Assembly (NCBI RefSeq): GCF_000614545.1
Contig: NZ_BAKW01000010.1
Span: forward strand, 1-64,000
Source: Asaia platycodi JCM 25414
Lineage (GTDB): Bacteria; Pseudomonadota; Alphaproteobacteria; Acetobacterales; Acetobacteraceae
DNA: 64,000 nucleotides
Reading direction: 5' to 3'
Under the pieces are notes generated by a model, which worked only from the letters and a program-made list of their open reading frames with translations, did not search any database and was not told the DNA's origin. Position numbers and translations under genes: made by a program. Below are positions 10,100-21,032 of this stretch, piece by piece (position 1 is the first letter of the stretch; the number at the start of each line of letters is the position of its first letter).

Positions 10100-10536
10100 T
10101 CAGCTATGATCGAGCTGGGTAAAGAGCTGGTCGAATCGCTGCTTTGCAGCGCCCGGCTGCGGCACTCCCTTCGCTGCCGTCTCGTTCACAGGCTTGTCGA
10201 CCACGACGAGCCCGACCATGCCGAGAAAATAATGCGGCAGGCATTTATAGCCATAGAGGCCCGGCTTCGAAAAAGTGACGCTCACATCATGCCCCATCTG
10301 GCCCGCGAAAGGCGTCGCGCCGTCAGGATCATACCGGGTATGGACTGGGCGTTGTGCCCCGGATCACTGGCCACGAAATGGACTGTGTCACCCGGATGGA
10401 TATGCACGATAGCCGGGTCGAAGCCTCTGCCGCCATTGGCGGCGTGAGACAGCATCTTGACCTCAACCGTTGCCGCCTGGGCAGCAAGGGGCATCATGGC
10501 GGCGCAGAGCGCCAGGGCGCGTATCGTTCTGGACAT
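10100..10536 (-). CDS. pseudoazurin, periplasmic type I copper protein (frame break)
   Basis: A small periplasmic blue-copper electron carrier. A signal peptide ending in AQA precedes TVEVKMLSHAANG. The copper ligands are readable: first His in DPGHNAQ, then Cys, His and Met in GYKCLPHYFLGM. The frame breaks near 10327 after HNAQSIPGMI; one extra C restores PDGATPFAGQMGHD, the normal pseudoazurin sequence. The repaired protein is about 145 residues, the usual size. It sits between katG and cytochrome b561 and may donate electrons to, or accept them from, neighbours in the periplasm; that partner assignment is inference. Confidence 0.85.
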
Positions 10537-10596
10537 GGGTTATTCTCCCGACCCGCCAGCGCCGCAGCACTGACGGGTTCTTGCGTTTTCAGACGC

Positions 10597-12852
10597 TCAG
10601 TTGCGGTGCAGATCGAAACGGTCGAGCGTCATGACCTTGGTCCAGGCCTTGGCGAAATCATTGACGAATTTCGACTTGGCATCATCCGAGGCATAGACCT
10701 CAACCACGGCGCGCAGCTCGGCGCTTGCACCGAAAATCAGATCGACCGAGGAGGCCGTCCAGCGCTGCTTGTTGGTCTCACGGTCGAAACCGTCATAGAC
10801 ACCCGGCTGAGAGGCCGATTTTTCCCAACGCGTGGACATATCGAGCAGATTGACGAAGAAGTCGTTGCTCAGCGTGCCCGGACGGGTTGTCAGAACACCC
10901 TGCCCGGAATGGGCCGTGTTGATGTCGAGCACACGCAGCCCGCCCAGCAGAACCGTCATTTCCGGCACTGTCAGATCGAGATTACCCGCACGATCGACCA
11001 GCATTTCGGTAGGCGATTTCTCATCCTGCTCCGCACGGTAGTAGTTGCGGAAGGCATCGGCGCTGAGTTCGAGCAGGGCAAAGCTCTGCTTGTCGGTCTG
11101 CTCCGGCCCGGCATCCACACGACCCGGTGCGAAAGGCAGATCAAGGCTGACACCGGCCTTCTTCGCCGCCTGCTCGACACCGACATTGCCCGACAGCACG
11201 ATCACATCGGCCAGAGAGACCTTGCGACCATGATGATTGGCGCTGTTGAAGTGCTTCTGCACGGCTTCGAGCTTCGGCAGAACGGTCTGCAGATCGGCCG
11301 GATCATTCACCGCCCAGTCGCTCTCGGGAGCCAGACGGATACGGGCACCATTGGCCCCACCGCGATGGTCGGAGGTGCGGAAAGACGCGGCAGAGGCCCA
11401 GGCGGTCTTGATCAGGTCGCGTTCTGAAACGCCTGATGCCGCAATCGCCTTCTTCAGCTCACGGATATCGGCCTGGTTGATCATCGCGCCCTGCGCCGCG
11501 GGAAGCGGGTCCTGCCACAGGAAATCGGCTGCCGGGACTTCAGACCCGAAATAACGCGATTTCGGCCCCATATCACGGTGGGTCAGCTTGAACCAGGCAT
11601 GAGCGAATGCATCGGCAAACTGCTCGGGATGAGCCGCCCAGCGCGTGATGATGGCGCGATAGGACGGATCGGTGCGCAGCGCGATATCGGTCGTGAACAT
11701 CATGAGCGGATGCGCCTTGGTCGGGTCGCTGGCATCCGGCACGATGTTCTCGGCGTCCTTGGGCATCCACTGGATGGCACCGGCAGGGCTCTTTGTCTTG
11801 ACCCATTCATGGCCAAGCAGATTATCGAGATATTGCGAGGTAAAGTGGATCGGATCGGCCGACCAGGCGCCTTCAAGCCCGCTGGTAATGGCGTCGGTCG
11901 CCTTCAGCTTGCCCTTCACGCAGTGATTGGCCCAGCCCAGACCCTGCTGCTCGACAGGAGCGGCTGCAGGAGCGTCCCCTACGCATTTGGTGGCGGAAGC
12001 CGCACCATGTGCCTTGCCGAAGGTGTGGCCACCGGCGATCAGCGCCACGGTTTCTTCATCGTTCATGGCCATGCGGCCAAAAGCGAGACGGATCATATCG
12101 GCGGCAGCGGCCGGATCGGGCACGCCATTGGGGCCTTCGGGATTGACGTAGATCAGGCCTTTGGTGGTCGAGGCGAGCGGCTTGGGCAGATGACCGCCGG
12201 GCTCAACGCTGGACTTCTTGATCTGCGAATCGACGTTCGAGCTCATGAACTGGGTGCCGGGGCCCCAGTAAACCAGTTCGCTTTCCCAGTCATCGGCGCG
12301 ACCGCCGGCAAAGCCAAGGGTCTTGAAGCCCATGGATTCAAGCGCAACATTGCCGGTCAGCACCATCAGATCGCCCCAGGAAAGGTCGCGACCGTATTTC
12401 TTCTTGACCGGCCAGAGCAGACGGCGGGCCTTATCCAGGCTTGCATTATCGGGCCAGCTGTTCAGCTGCTCGAAACGCTGTTCGCCGCCTTCTTCACCGC
12501 CGCGGCCATCCATGGCGCGATAGGTACCCGCCGCATGCCAGGCCATACGCACGAAGAACGGCGCATACGTGCCGTAATCGGCAGGCCACCAGGGCTGCGA
12601 CTGGGTGAGGGTCTTGCGGATATCGGCCTTGACCGCATTCAGGTCCAGCTTCTGGAAATCATGCGTGTAGTCGAAATCGGCACCATAAGGGTTGGACTCG
12701 GCGGCGTGCAGGCGCAGCGGGGCAAGGCTGAGGCGGGTCGGCCAGAAGAATTCGTTGGGCTTTTCGATACCGTCAGCCTGCGCCGAACGAGGCATGGTGG
12801 TCAGGGTCGTGGTGGCAATCAGAATCGCCATACCGCATTTCAAGAGCTTCAC
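10597..12852 (-). CDS. katG: catalase-peroxidase with signal peptide (periplasmic KatG)
   Basis: A bifunctional haem enzyme that removes hydrogen peroxide and oxidises donors. Both halves of the duplicated fold are present in 751 residues. The distal active site [11 protein letters not shown] supplies Arg, Trp and His; the crosslink partners Tyr (LIYVNPEGP) and Met (GRMAMNDEE) are present, and [10 protein letters not shown] holds the proximal His. Unlike most KatG, it starts with a cleavable signal peptide (hydrophobic [13 protein letters not shown], ending near SAQA), so it should work in the periplasm, where acetic acid bacteria oxidise sugars and alcohols. Pseudoazurin and cytochrome b561 follow on the same strand. 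Confidence 0.95.
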   Translation of the reverse strand: MKLLKCGMAILIATTTLTTMPRSAQADGIEKPNEFFWPTRLSLAPLRLHAAESNPYGADFDYTHDFQKLDLNAVKADIRKTLTQSQPWWPADYGTYAPFFVRMAWHAAGTYRAMDGRGGEEGGEQRFEQLNSWPDNASLDKARRLLWPVKKKYGRDLSWGDLMVLTGNVALESMGFKTLGFAGGRADDWESELVYWGPGTQFMSSNVDSQIKKSSVEPGGHLPKPLASTTKGLIYVNPEGPNGVPDPAAAADMIRLAFGRMAMNDEETVALIAGGHTFGKAHGAASATKCVGDAPAAAPVEQQGLGWANHCVKGKLKATDAITSGLEGAWSADPIHFTSQYLDNLLGHEWVKTKSPAGAIQWMPKDAENIVPDASDPTKAHPLMMFTTDIALRTDPSYRAIITRWAAHPEQFADAFAHAWFKLTHRDMGPKSRYFGSEVPAADFLWQDPLPAAQGAMINQADIRELKKAIAASGVSERDLIKTAWASAASFRTSDHRGGANGARIRLAPESDWAVNDPADLQTVLPKLEAVQKHFNSANHHGRKVSLADVIVLSGNVGVEQAAKKAGVSLDLPFAPGRVDAGPEQTDKQSFALLELSADAFRNYYRAEQDEKSPTEMLVDRAGNLDLTVPEMTVLLGGLRVLDINTAHSGQGVLTTRPGTLSNDFFVNLLDMSTRWEKSASQPGVYDGFDRETNKQRWTASSVDLIFGASAELRAVVEVYASDDAKSKFVNDFAKAWTKVMTLDRFDLHRN

Positions 12853-12988
12853 TTCAATACTCCCAATTTCATGATAATGACACGACGAATGCCGAGATCA
12901 TTATTGTTATGTTTTATCTAGAAACCATTCTGTTATTTATCCAACCGATTGTTCTTATATCTCTGACAGGAATTACCGGGTCAGAGAC

Positions 12989-14041
12989 TCACCAGCCCGG
13001 CTGGCCGATCAAACGGTCGAAAACAGCTTCTGGCGTGTCACGACGGAGCATGGCGGCCATTTCGGCACCCAGCGCCGCAGCCTCTCCCGGCTGGCCTTCG
13101 ATACGGCGCCTGACGACGCACCCACCGTCTTCGGAGGCGATAAGCCCATGCAGGATCAACCTGCCTTTCTCCATACGGGCAAAGCCGCCGATGGGCGTGC
13201 GGCACGAACCGTCGAGCGCCTCAAGCAAGGCACGCTCAGCGGTTGCAGCAATGCGCGTTGCCGTGTCTTCGATACCAGCAAGGAGCCCCCGCAACCCCGT
13301 GTCGCGCCGACGCAACGTTATGCCGATGATGCCCTGACCGCAGGCAGGCAGCATCGTCTCCGGCTCGAAAACGACATCGGCGCGTGAGCCGAGGCCGAGG
13401 CGATTCAGACCGGCCAGCGCCAGAAAAGTCGCATCGCAGGCCCCTTCCTCCAGCTTGCGCAGTCTTGTCTGCACATTGCCGCGTATCAGACAGAAACGCA
13501 GATCAGGGCGCCGCGCCAGCAACTGGGCCTGACGACGAATGGAGGCACAGCCGATCACCGCGCCCTTCGGCAGACAATCCAGGGCATCCCCTCCTGCGAC
13601 AACAGCATCACGGTCGCGCAGCACCAGAGCATCGCGCGGGTCTTCACGACGGAGCGTGCAGTCCAGAACCAGATCATCGGGCAAAAAGGTTTCCAGATCC
13701 TTGAGGCTATGCACGGCAAAATCGATGACGCCTGCGCGCAGCGATTCATGGATCTCTTTCGAGAACAGTCCCTTCCCGCCGATATCGGCCAGTCGTCTGA
13801 CCTGATCGCGATCGCCGCGTGTCGAGATAGGACATTCCTGCAAGGAACCGAAAATCTCGAGAAAGGGATAAGCCGCCCCTAGCTGCGCCATGAAACTGCG
13901 CGACTGCACAAGCGCCAGAGGTGAAGCCCGCGTGCCGATACGCAGCGTCCGGCCGAAAGCCGGATGCTGAAGAAGCTCCCGCGGCAGAGCGGCGGCAGCA
14001 ATCGGATCGATCGACAGGGGGCGTGCGAGTGTCAGGGTCAT
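12989..14041 (-). CDS. hemC: hydroxymethylbilane synthase (porphobilinogen deaminase)
   Basis: Condenses four porphobilinogen units to hydroxymethylbilane in haem synthesis, in the cytosol. The N-terminal RIGTRASPLALVQ, the VHSLKDLE substrate loop, and the cofactor-binding Cys at about residue 280 in GSCRTPIGG are all clear. It is 350 residues, slightly longer than usual because of some 30 N-terminal residues before the first conserved motif; a later start is possible, but no better ribosome site is seen. It lies upstream of katG on the same strand, which fits supply of haem to that enzyme and to the b-type cytochrome. Confidence 0.94.
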   Translation of the reverse strand: MTLTLARPLSIDPIAAAALPRELLQHPAFGRTLRIGTRASPLALVQSRSFMAQLGAAYPFLEIFGSLQECPISTRGDRDQVRRLADIGGKGLFSKEIHESLRAGVIDFAVHSLKDLETFLPDDLVLDCTLRREDPRDALVLRDRDAVVAGGDALDCLPKGAVIGCASIRRQAQLLARRPDLRFCLIRGNVQTRLRKLEEGACDATFLALAGLNRLGLGSRADVVFEPETMLPACGQGIIGITLRRRDTGLRGLLAGIEDTATRIAATAERALLEALDGSCRTPIGGFARMEKGRLILHGLIASEDGGCVVRRRIEGQPGEAAALGAEMAAMLRRDTPEAVFDRLIGQPGW

Positions 14042-14252
14042 GACAAAAGGGAATACAATCTGACCCGAACCACATTGTAACTGTTAGTTCCGGGATCAGT
14101 GACAGGCATGACCTATTGAAACGGTCTCTTGGGAACGGACGGAGAAGCCTCAAGGACTACCCGTATCAGGGAGAGCCCTGTGCTTTGCCCGCCACAGTGA
14201 AGATAATCCGCATCAATCAGGTTCATCAGCAGAGAGTAGCTACTTGTTAAAT

Positions 14253-14271
14253 GATAATGATTCTCATTATC
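14253..14271. promoter_or_regulatory. Fur box upstream of the TonB receptor
   Basis: GATAATGATTCTCATTATC is a perfect 8-3-8 inverted repeat and a near-consensus Fur site. It lies about 35 bases before the receptor start, where bound Fur-Fe2+ would block transcription. It also sits upstream of the divergent hemC, 210 bases away, so an effect on hemC is possible but less likely. Confidence 0.88.
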
Positions 14272-14306
14272 ACAAAACTTTCTGTCTCTGGAAGGTTCCC
14301 TCTCTT

Positions 14307-16427
14307 ATGCATCGCCGCTGCGTGCGCCCCAGCAAGGCCGAAACGATTCAGCCACCCGTTATATCTGCCTCGCCCTGATAACGGGATCGCTCTGCCTGCC
14401 AGACATGGCACTGGCTGACGACACCGAGAAAGCAACCGGCACCACGACAATCACGCCAGCGAAGAAAACGAAAACGGCCAGAGGCGAGGCCGAGAGCGCA
14501 AATCCGACAGAAACGATCATCGTGGTCGGCGACAAGCTTGACCGGCTGCAAAACACCAATAGCGCCACGACGATCCTGCGTCATCTCGACGCCAGCGAGT
14601 ATCGGTCGCTTTACGATGTGGTAAATCGCGTGCCGAACATGATCGGCAATGCCGCCGATATTCCAACCATACGCGGTATGACCGGCTCGGGGGCAGCTGG
14701 CGGCATTTTCAGCCTGATGTCAGGCAGCCGCCCAAGAACAGCCACCATCATAGATGGCCTGCCCGAAACCTATTCGGGTCAGCGTTATGTCGATGCAGGC
14801 ACATGGGACATGGATCAGGTCAGCGTCCTGCGCGGCCCACAGGCCACGACGCAGGGTCGAAATGCCATCGGTGGCGCCATCACGCTCAATTCGAAGGCAC
14901 CGACGCAATACTGGCAGGCAGGCGTCAGAGGCGGCTATGAAAGCGCAGGCAGCAAGGGCGTTTTTGCCGGGGTTCTATCCGGCCCGATCATCAAGGACGA
15001 GCTGGCCTTTCGCATTACGGGCGATGGCGTGCGGGGCGATAGTTATATCCGCTATCCAGGCGATGGCTGGCCTTTCAACCCGCATGAGGTGAGCCAGACC
15101 TCGATACGCGGCAAGCTGCTCTGGACGCCTAAAATCCTGCCCGATCTCAAGGTCACGCTCATGGGCTGGCATCGCGAGCAGCATGGCGAATATCTCTATA
15201 CCGCGACCGGCCTCGATCTGTTTCGCTATCGCTTCGACAATCCCGACATGAATACGCGCATTTCGGATTCCAGCATCGATCAGGCCAGTTTGCGCGCCAG
15301 CTATCGAATCAGCCCGTCTCTGACAAACGAACTGACCTATGGCCATGTCTGGTACAACGCGCTCTTTCATCAGGGCAACGCCTCGGCAGTGCCAATAGCC
15401 TGGGGCATCTCGCCCTGCGCGAACAGAACAATACCGTTGAAGACCGGCTGGTTCTTGCCCCGGCCCATAGCCGTCTCAATGGCGTGGCCGGATTCTATTA
15501 TTTCAACCGCGACCAGACCATCCGCTCGGATATGGGCGTGAACGGCCCCGATGCCGAACGCACCTATGCAGGCTATCTCGATGGCACCCTGCACCTGATC
15601 GGCGGCCTGAGCCTGATCGCCGGTGCCGTGTGGAACGGGAGGAACAGGCGCGCAATGTGGCGCTCTCATGGGGAAAAGTCGCCCTCAATGCGGGCACGAC
15701 CATGTTCCTGCCAAAGGGTGGATTGAGCTACAGCTTCACCCCGGTCACAAGCGCCAGCTTTACCGTCAGACGCGGCTATAATCCGGGCGGTGGCGCCATC
15801 GACTGGGATAACGGCACCTATTACCAGTACGGCAAGGAAACGGTGACGACCTATGAGCTGGGCGGCCATACCGAGCTTCTGGATCGCAAACTCAGCCTGA
15901 ACACCAATCTGTTTTACAACGACTATCATGATTATCAGGACCTGCTGAACTATACCTTCGTCAATATCCCGCATGGGCGCAGCCTGGGTCTCGAGCTCGA
16001 AGCGATCTATCACGTCACGAAAAGCCTCGAGCTATTCGGTGGGCTCGGTCTTCTGGACACCAAAATTCTCGACGCGCCTGAGGCCTACCGCTCGGTCGTA
16101 GGCAAGAAGTTCAGCAACGCTCCCTCGGCAACGCTCAATATCGGCGTGGAGAAAAGCTTCAGAAACGGCTTCTTCTTGGGCGCCAATTTCAACCGTGTAG
16201 GCAGTTACTCGTCACAGGTCGAAAGCGGCACGGGGTTGGTCGCAGGCGACTACAATGTGCTCAATGCGCATCTGGGTTACCGCACGCGCCATTACACGAT
16301 CCGCTTCTATATGAAGAACCTGACCAACGAGAATATCCTGTTCAGCGGTCGCACCAACTGGGCCGGTCTACAGGCCCAGATCGGCCAGCCACGGGCTTTC
16401 GGCTTCACGATCGACGGGCGGCTCTAG
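14307..16427 (+). CDS. TonB-dependent receptor, iron-regulated, probably siderophore type (three frame breaks)
   Basis: Outer-membrane receptor with a signal peptide (YICLALITGSLCLPDMALA), a plug domain (ETIIVVGDKLDRLQ, TIRGMTGSGAAGG, QVSVLRGPQATTQGRNAIGG) and a barrel ending in an aromatic-rich strand that closes with GRL. The Fur box just upstream supports iron control. The reading frame changes near 14336, 15390 and 15630, and in each case one added base restores continuous receptor sequence. ATG 14307 is preferred, with GGAAGG upstream; the signal-peptide frame has no ATG of its own before the hydrophobic core. Three breaks in one gene leave open that it is a genuine pseudogene. The ligand is unknown; a ferric siderophore is the family expectation. 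Confidence 0.78.
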
Positions 16428-16436
16428 CCCCAATTT

Positions 16437-16466
16437 CCTGCCCTGCGGAAACAGGGCAGGCATTTT
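16437..16466. terminator. bidirectional terminator between TonB receptor and GntR regulator
   Basis: A perfect 9-bp stem CCTGCCCTG/CAGGGCAGG with a 6-base loop, followed by CATTTT on the plus strand. It separates two convergent genes and abuts the stop codon of the regulator. Confidence 0.8.
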
Positions 16467-17158
16467 CATGAGTCGGCGAGAGCTCCGCCCAATCCGGCAT
16501 GACGATTGCTGCGGGCGCGGTTACGCAGGGCTTTTTCGAGATGCACCAGATGGTCCTGCGTGATGCGTATGGCCTTGTCCCTGTCGCCACGCTCCATGGC
16601 GGCAATCAGCTCACCATGGTCGTTGCAGGAATGCTGCGCATCTTCTTCCGACTGATAGAGTGCCGAAATCAGCACGGTGCGCGCTGTCAGGTTTTCGAGA
16701 ATATCGGCCAGAACCGAGTTGCCCAGCACATCGGCGATATGCACATGGAAATGCCCGAGCAGATAGGAGCGTCTCGCCAGATCCTGCCCGGCAATGGCGC
16801 CCTGCTGGGCCATGTGATGGGCACGCAGACGCGCAATGGCTTCGGGCGAAACAAGCGCATGATCCATGATCAGCCCGGTCTCGACGGCGCGTCTGGCTTC
16901 GATGATCTCACGCGCCTCGGCCACGGTCGGTTCGATCACGAACCAGCCGCGACGCGGTGAAACATCGACCAGTCCGCGGCTGCTGAGGCGTATCATCGCC
17001 TCACGCACCAATGTGCGCGACACTCCGAAGATCTCGCCAACCTCTTTCTCACCGAAGCGCTCGCCAGGCGCGATTCGGCCTGAAAGAACCGCATGGATGA
17101 TCCGCTCTTCGATCACGAGGCCACTGGCACGTTCCGGGTCGAGTTTCTGATGCTGCAT
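16466..17158 (-). CDS. GntR/FadR-family transcriptional regulator
   Basis: A winged-helix DNA-binding domain (residues about 10-75, with FGVSRTLVREAMIRLSSRGLV and the wing RRGWFV) precedes an all-helical FCD ligand-binding domain with conserved His positions (HFHVHIADVLGN, CNDHGELIAA) that usually bind metal and a small organic acid. It is divergent from the receptor-symporter-dehydrogenase genes and is likely their ligand-responsive repressor; a matching palindrome lies between them. ATG 17158 is preferred over an in-frame TTG 30 bases upstream. Confidence 0.9.
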   Translation of the reverse strand: MQHQKLDPERASGLVIEERIIHAVLSGRIAPGERFGEKEVGEIFGVSRTLVREAMIRLSSRGLVDVSPRRGWFVIEPTVAEAREIIEARRAVETGLIMDHALVSPEAIARLRAHHMAQQGAIAGQDLARRSYLLGHFHVHIADVLGNSVLADILENLTARTVLISALYQSEEDAQHSCNDHGELIAAMERGDRDKAIRITQDHLVHLEKALRNRARSNRHAGLGGALADS

Positions 17159-17273
17159 GAATGTTTTATGCGCTGGGCAAAGACCCAAGGCAAGCGGGTT
17201 GCATCGTATCGGACCAGCAACAGTCAGACGCGGATTTCACAAATTTTTCATTTCGCCGTGGAACTGTTCCAGT

Positions 17274-17295
17274 TTGTATTCTAGTTAGTATACAA
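17274..17295. promoter_or_regulatory. putative operator of the GntR/FadR-family regulator
   Basis: Inverted repeat TTGTAT-N10-ATACAA in the divergent promoter region; its right half overlaps a GTATAC core, typical of FCD-type regulator sites. It lies 40 bases before the TonB receptor start. No binding evidence beyond symmetry and position. Confidence 0.5.
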
Positions 17296-17334
17296 GTCCT
17301 GCCTATACGAGAATTATCGCTGTCGGAGCCGTCC

Positions 17335-19666
17335 ATGTCCCCCCTGAAGACCCATCGCCCCTCGCGCATGATGTCCTGTCGGACAGTTCTGCTCGTCTCG
17401 ACCATTGTGGCGTCGCCTCTCCTCCTGACACTTGCTTCATCGGCACAGGCGGCCACCGCCACCTCGCACGCCAAACCCGCCGCACATAAAAAGAGTCAGG
17501 CACGCGCACCGCTTAATAGCGGCAGCGAAACGGTTCAGGTTGCTGCCCGTCGCGGCGTAACCAGCGCCGGGCAGCACAACGCCCATTCGGAAACCATCCT
17601 GTCGCGTCAGGAATTGCAGAACCGGAACGTTCGGCAGCTGACCGATATCGTGCGCGTGGCCCCCAATCTGACCATCCAGCCGAGCTTCGGCAGTGCGGCG
17701 CTGAATTTTGCCCTGCGTGGCGTGGGCTGATGGATTTCACCCAGAACAACACGCCTTCGGTCATGCCCTATGTCGATGGCGTGGCGTATCCGGTCAGCAT
17801 CATGACCACCGGTATGCTGTTCGATATGGACGATATCTCGGTGGCCCCCGGTGCCTCGGGCTTTACCCATGGCCAGTCCACCACGGGTGGCGAGATTAAT
17901 TTCCATACGGGCGATCCGACGCAGAGCTTTCACGCCGGTCTGACAGAAGACATCGCGAGCTATGGCCGCAACCGTGTTGAGGGTTTTGTCTCCGGCCCGC
18001 TCTCGCGCAGTGTTTCCTACCGCATCGCGGGCCAGTCGCAGACCGGCGGCGGGTTTCAGCATAACGGCCAGGGCGTCGGCTACGGCAACAGCAATATCGG
18101 CGCCCTGCGCGGCAAGCTGCGCTGGCAGATCGACGAGACCTCGCGTCTTGATATCGGCGGCCACTGGACAACCGACCAGTCGGAATCGTCGTCAGGGCAT
18201 AATCTCTACAATGCCTATGGCGTGCCGGTTACCAACGATATCTATCAGACAGCCTGGGGTCTGGACCCACGCTTTGCCAAGATCATCGGCATCAACGCCA
18301 ACAACCCGAAACCCCGTGAGGATAATCTCTTCTGGGGCGCGAATATTCGCTACACCAAGGAATTCAACTGGGCACGCCTGTGGACACAGAGCGCCTATGA
18401 GATGGTGGACGAGCATGAATTGACCAACCAGACCAACTCGGTTCTGTCTTATGGCAACATGTTCCGCAACAACCAGACCAACGTGTTCTCTCAGGAAATA
18501 AAGTTGGAATCCCGCGACCCGAAGGCACGCTTCCATTGGGAAACGGGAATGTATTATAGCCGTGCCCGCATGGCGCAGAGCTTCTGGTACGACAGCTCCG
18601 ACCGCCCCGGCACGACGCCGCTGAACGAAACCGCCTATCGGCAGAACCAGCAGAATTTCAATCAGTATGTGCAGCTCAGCTATCGCATCCTGCCCAAGCT
18701 GACCCTGATTGGCGCGATCAATCACGAATCAGACGATCGCCAGATGCTCAATCTGACCAGCACCAACGTCAATCTCAATACTGGCCTCGCCACGTCACAG
18801 ACCAATTTCGGCAGCGCCGGTGCCTGACCAACCAGTTTGGCGGGCGCGTGGGTCTGCAATATCAGGTCACGCCCAATATCATGGGCTATGCGATCTTCTC
18901 CAAAGGCTTCAAGCCGGGCGGGTTCTCGGCCAATATCACGCAGAATGCCAACCAGCTTCGCCCCTTCAAGCCAGAATCCGTGCTGACCTATGAGGGTGGA
19001 TTCAAGTCGATGCTGTTCGACCGCCGTCTGCGCTTCAACGCTGCCGGGTTCTATTACGATTATCGCGACCAGCAGCTTCTGGGCAGCATTCTGGTGCCGC
19101 CTTATGGCGTGCTTGGCGGTTACGTGAACGCCCCACGCTCCTATATCTACGGCGCGGAATTCGACATCGAGGCGCATCCCTTCCATGGTCTGACGCTGAC
19201 GCAGAATTTCGGCTATCAGAACGGCGTCTATACACAGTTCCAGAGCCTGAATCGCAGCGCTACCACAGCGCAATTCGCCTCTACGGGCGTCTGGTCGCCG
19301 GTGTTTACCAATTATAACGGCTATAATATGGGCCTCGCGAACCTCACCCTCTCGGGGGCTGCGGTCTATACCTGGCCGATGTTCCGCGATTATCGCATGA
19401 CCTTCGACGTCGATTACAATTATCGCGGCGCGCAGACACAGCCCCAGCATATCGGTGATGGCGGCATCTATCGCGCCCCGGCATATTTTCTCGTTAATTC
19501 CTTCCTGACCTTCGCAGCCCCCAAACAGCATTGGTCACTGACGGTCTATGGTCAGAATCTGGCCGATCGACGCTACTGGCTGTCGGGCGGCACGCAGGCC
19601 ACCTTCTATGGCGTTATTCCCGGTCTGCCCCGTTTCGTTGGTGCCAAGATCAACGTAACCTATTGA
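17335..19666 (+). CDS. TonB-dependent receptor of the GntR-controlled locus (two frame breaks)
   Basis: Outer-membrane receptor with signal peptide (hydrophobic LLVSTIVASPLLLTLASSAQA), a short Lys/Ala-rich linker, a plug (SETILSRQELQNRNVRQLTDIV, NFALRGVG) and a barrel that ends IPGLPRFVGAKINVTY. Barrel sequences such as YAIFSKGFKPGGFSA and FDIEAHPFHGLTLTQNFGYQ are typical of the FecA/OMR superfamily that also imports non-iron nutrients. The frame breaks near 17727 (after LRGVG) and near 18823 (before LTNQFGGRVGLQY); one added base repairs each. Linkage to a carboxylate symporter and a hydroxy-acid dehydrogenase suggests an organic-acid-related ligand, which is inference. No Fur box is seen upstream. 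Confidence 0.82.
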
Positions 19667-19729
19667 TGTTCCTACTGCCGGGCCCGCCTTGCGCGCCCCA
19701 GCTGCAGATTTTCTGGCCGGAGAGTTGAT

Positions 19730-21013
19730 TTGAGCGCCCATGACCTGAAGACACCCGCCCGATATCGCCCCGGTATTTTCGTTCAGGTCATTATCGCCAC
19801 CATAGGCGGCATTCTTCTCGGGCTTTTTGCCCCGCATCTCGCCCATCAATGCCGATGGCTGATCGATCTCTTTCTGCGGCTCATCCTGATGATCGTGGGG
19901 CCCTTGCTGTTCTGCATCGTCGTGAGCGGCATTACCGGGGCGGGCTCGCTGGGGGCGGTCGGGCGGCTCGGTAGCCGGGCGCTCATCTATTTCGAAGCCA
20001 TGACCACGATCGTGCTGCTTCTCTCCGTCGGCGCTGCCCTGCTGCTCCATCCGGGGCGCGGCATGAACTACACGCCTAGCGTGGAAGACGCCCATGCCGT
20101 GGCAAGCTATGCCGCCAATGCCCATGCGCTGCACGGCCAGGGCGTGACAGGCTTTATTCTCAACCTCATTCCCCGCTCGCCGATCGCTGCCTTTGCCGAC
20201 GGCAATATTCTCCAGATCCTGTTCTTCGCCGTGCTGCTGGGCTGCTGCCTGTCGCGACTGGGTGAGGCAGGTGCGCCCATCACGAAGCTCATCGACAGCT
20301 TTTCGGCCCTTTTCTCGCGCATGATGCGCGTCATCATCGCGACCGCCCCCCTTGGCGTGTTCGGCGCGGTTTCGACGACTGTGGCCCAATACGGGCTGGA
20401 CGCCATCGATCATCTGGCACTTTTCGTCATTCTCTATTTCAGCGCCATCGCCGTGTTCATCGTCGTCATTCTCGGCGGGTTGCTACAGCTCTGCGGCATC
20501 AACCCGCTGCGCTTTGCGCGCTATTTCCGCGAGGAAATTCTGATCGTCACGGCAACCACCAGCTCCGATTCCGTGCTGCCGAGCATCATGACCAAGCTCG
20601 AAGCGATGGGCATTCCGCGTCAGGTCGTGGGACTGGTGGTGCCTGCGGGGTATTCGCTCAATCTCGACGCACTCTCTATCTATCTCGGTTTCGCCGTCGT
20701 CTTTCTGGCCGAGGTCACCCACACACCACTTACCCTCACCCAGATCCTGTCGATGCTGGCAACGGCGCTCATTACGTCGAAAGGCGCGCATGGCGTGCCG
20801 GGCATTGCCATCGTCGTTCTGGCCGCCACCATGGCGGCCGCCCCTTCCATTCCGCTTTCAAGCCTCGTTCTGCTGATCGCCGTCGACTGGTTCAGCGGTA
20901 TCGCGCGCGCCGTCGGCAATCTGGCAGGCAATTGCGTCGCGCCCGTAATCCTTGCAGCATGGGAGGGCGCACTCGACCGCGAACGGGCACAGAAGATGCT
21001 CGGCTCCCAATAA
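19730..21013 (+). CDS. dicarboxylate/amino acid:cation symporter (SDF/DctA family)
   Basis: Inner-membrane secondary transporter with about eight hydrophobic segments plus the two re-entrant loops of the family. The serine-rich hairpin TTSSDSVLPSIMTKLE, the substrate region GYSLNLDALSIY and SKGAHGVPGIAIVVLAATM are readable. GYSLNLDAL differs from the usual GYSFNLDGT, so specificity may differ from succinate/malate or glutamate carriers. The start is a TTG, with GGAG 7 bases before it and no in-frame ATG nearby. It sits between the TonB receptor and the dehydrogenase (19 bases to the latter), consistent with inner-membrane uptake of the same substrate. Confidence 0.88.
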   Translation: MSAHDLKTPARYRPGIFVQVIIATIGGILLGLFAPHLAHQCRWLIDLFLRLILMIVGPLLFCIVVSGITGAGSLGAVGRLGSRALIYFEAMTTIVLLLSVGAALLLHPGRGMNYTPSVEDAHAVASYAANAHALHGQGVTGFILNLIPRSPIAAFADGNILQILFFAVLLGCCLSRLGEAGAPITKLIDSFSALFSRMMRVIIATAPLGVFGAVSTTVAQYGLDAIDHLALFVILYFSAIAVFIVVILGGLLQLCGINPLRFARYFREEILIVTATTSSDSVLPSIMTKLEAMGIPRQVVGLVVPAGYSLNLDALSIYLGFAVVFLAEVTHTPLTLTQILSMLATALITSKGAHGVPGIAIVVLAATMAAAPSIPLSSLVLLIAVDWFSGIARAVGNLAGNCVAPVILAAWEGALDRERAQKMLGSQ

Positions 21014-21032
21014 CCGCTGAAGACGGATTTTC

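Noticed and set aside
12918..12933. An Irr/ICE-like element (TAGAA...TTCT) upstream of katG
   Set aside because: Only part of the consensus matches and the spacing is off; too weak to claim as a haem/iron regulator site.
14307..19666. Programmed frameshifting in the two TonB receptors
   Set aside because: The break points lack slippery heptamers and downstream structures, and the same type of one-base loss occurs in unrelated genes.
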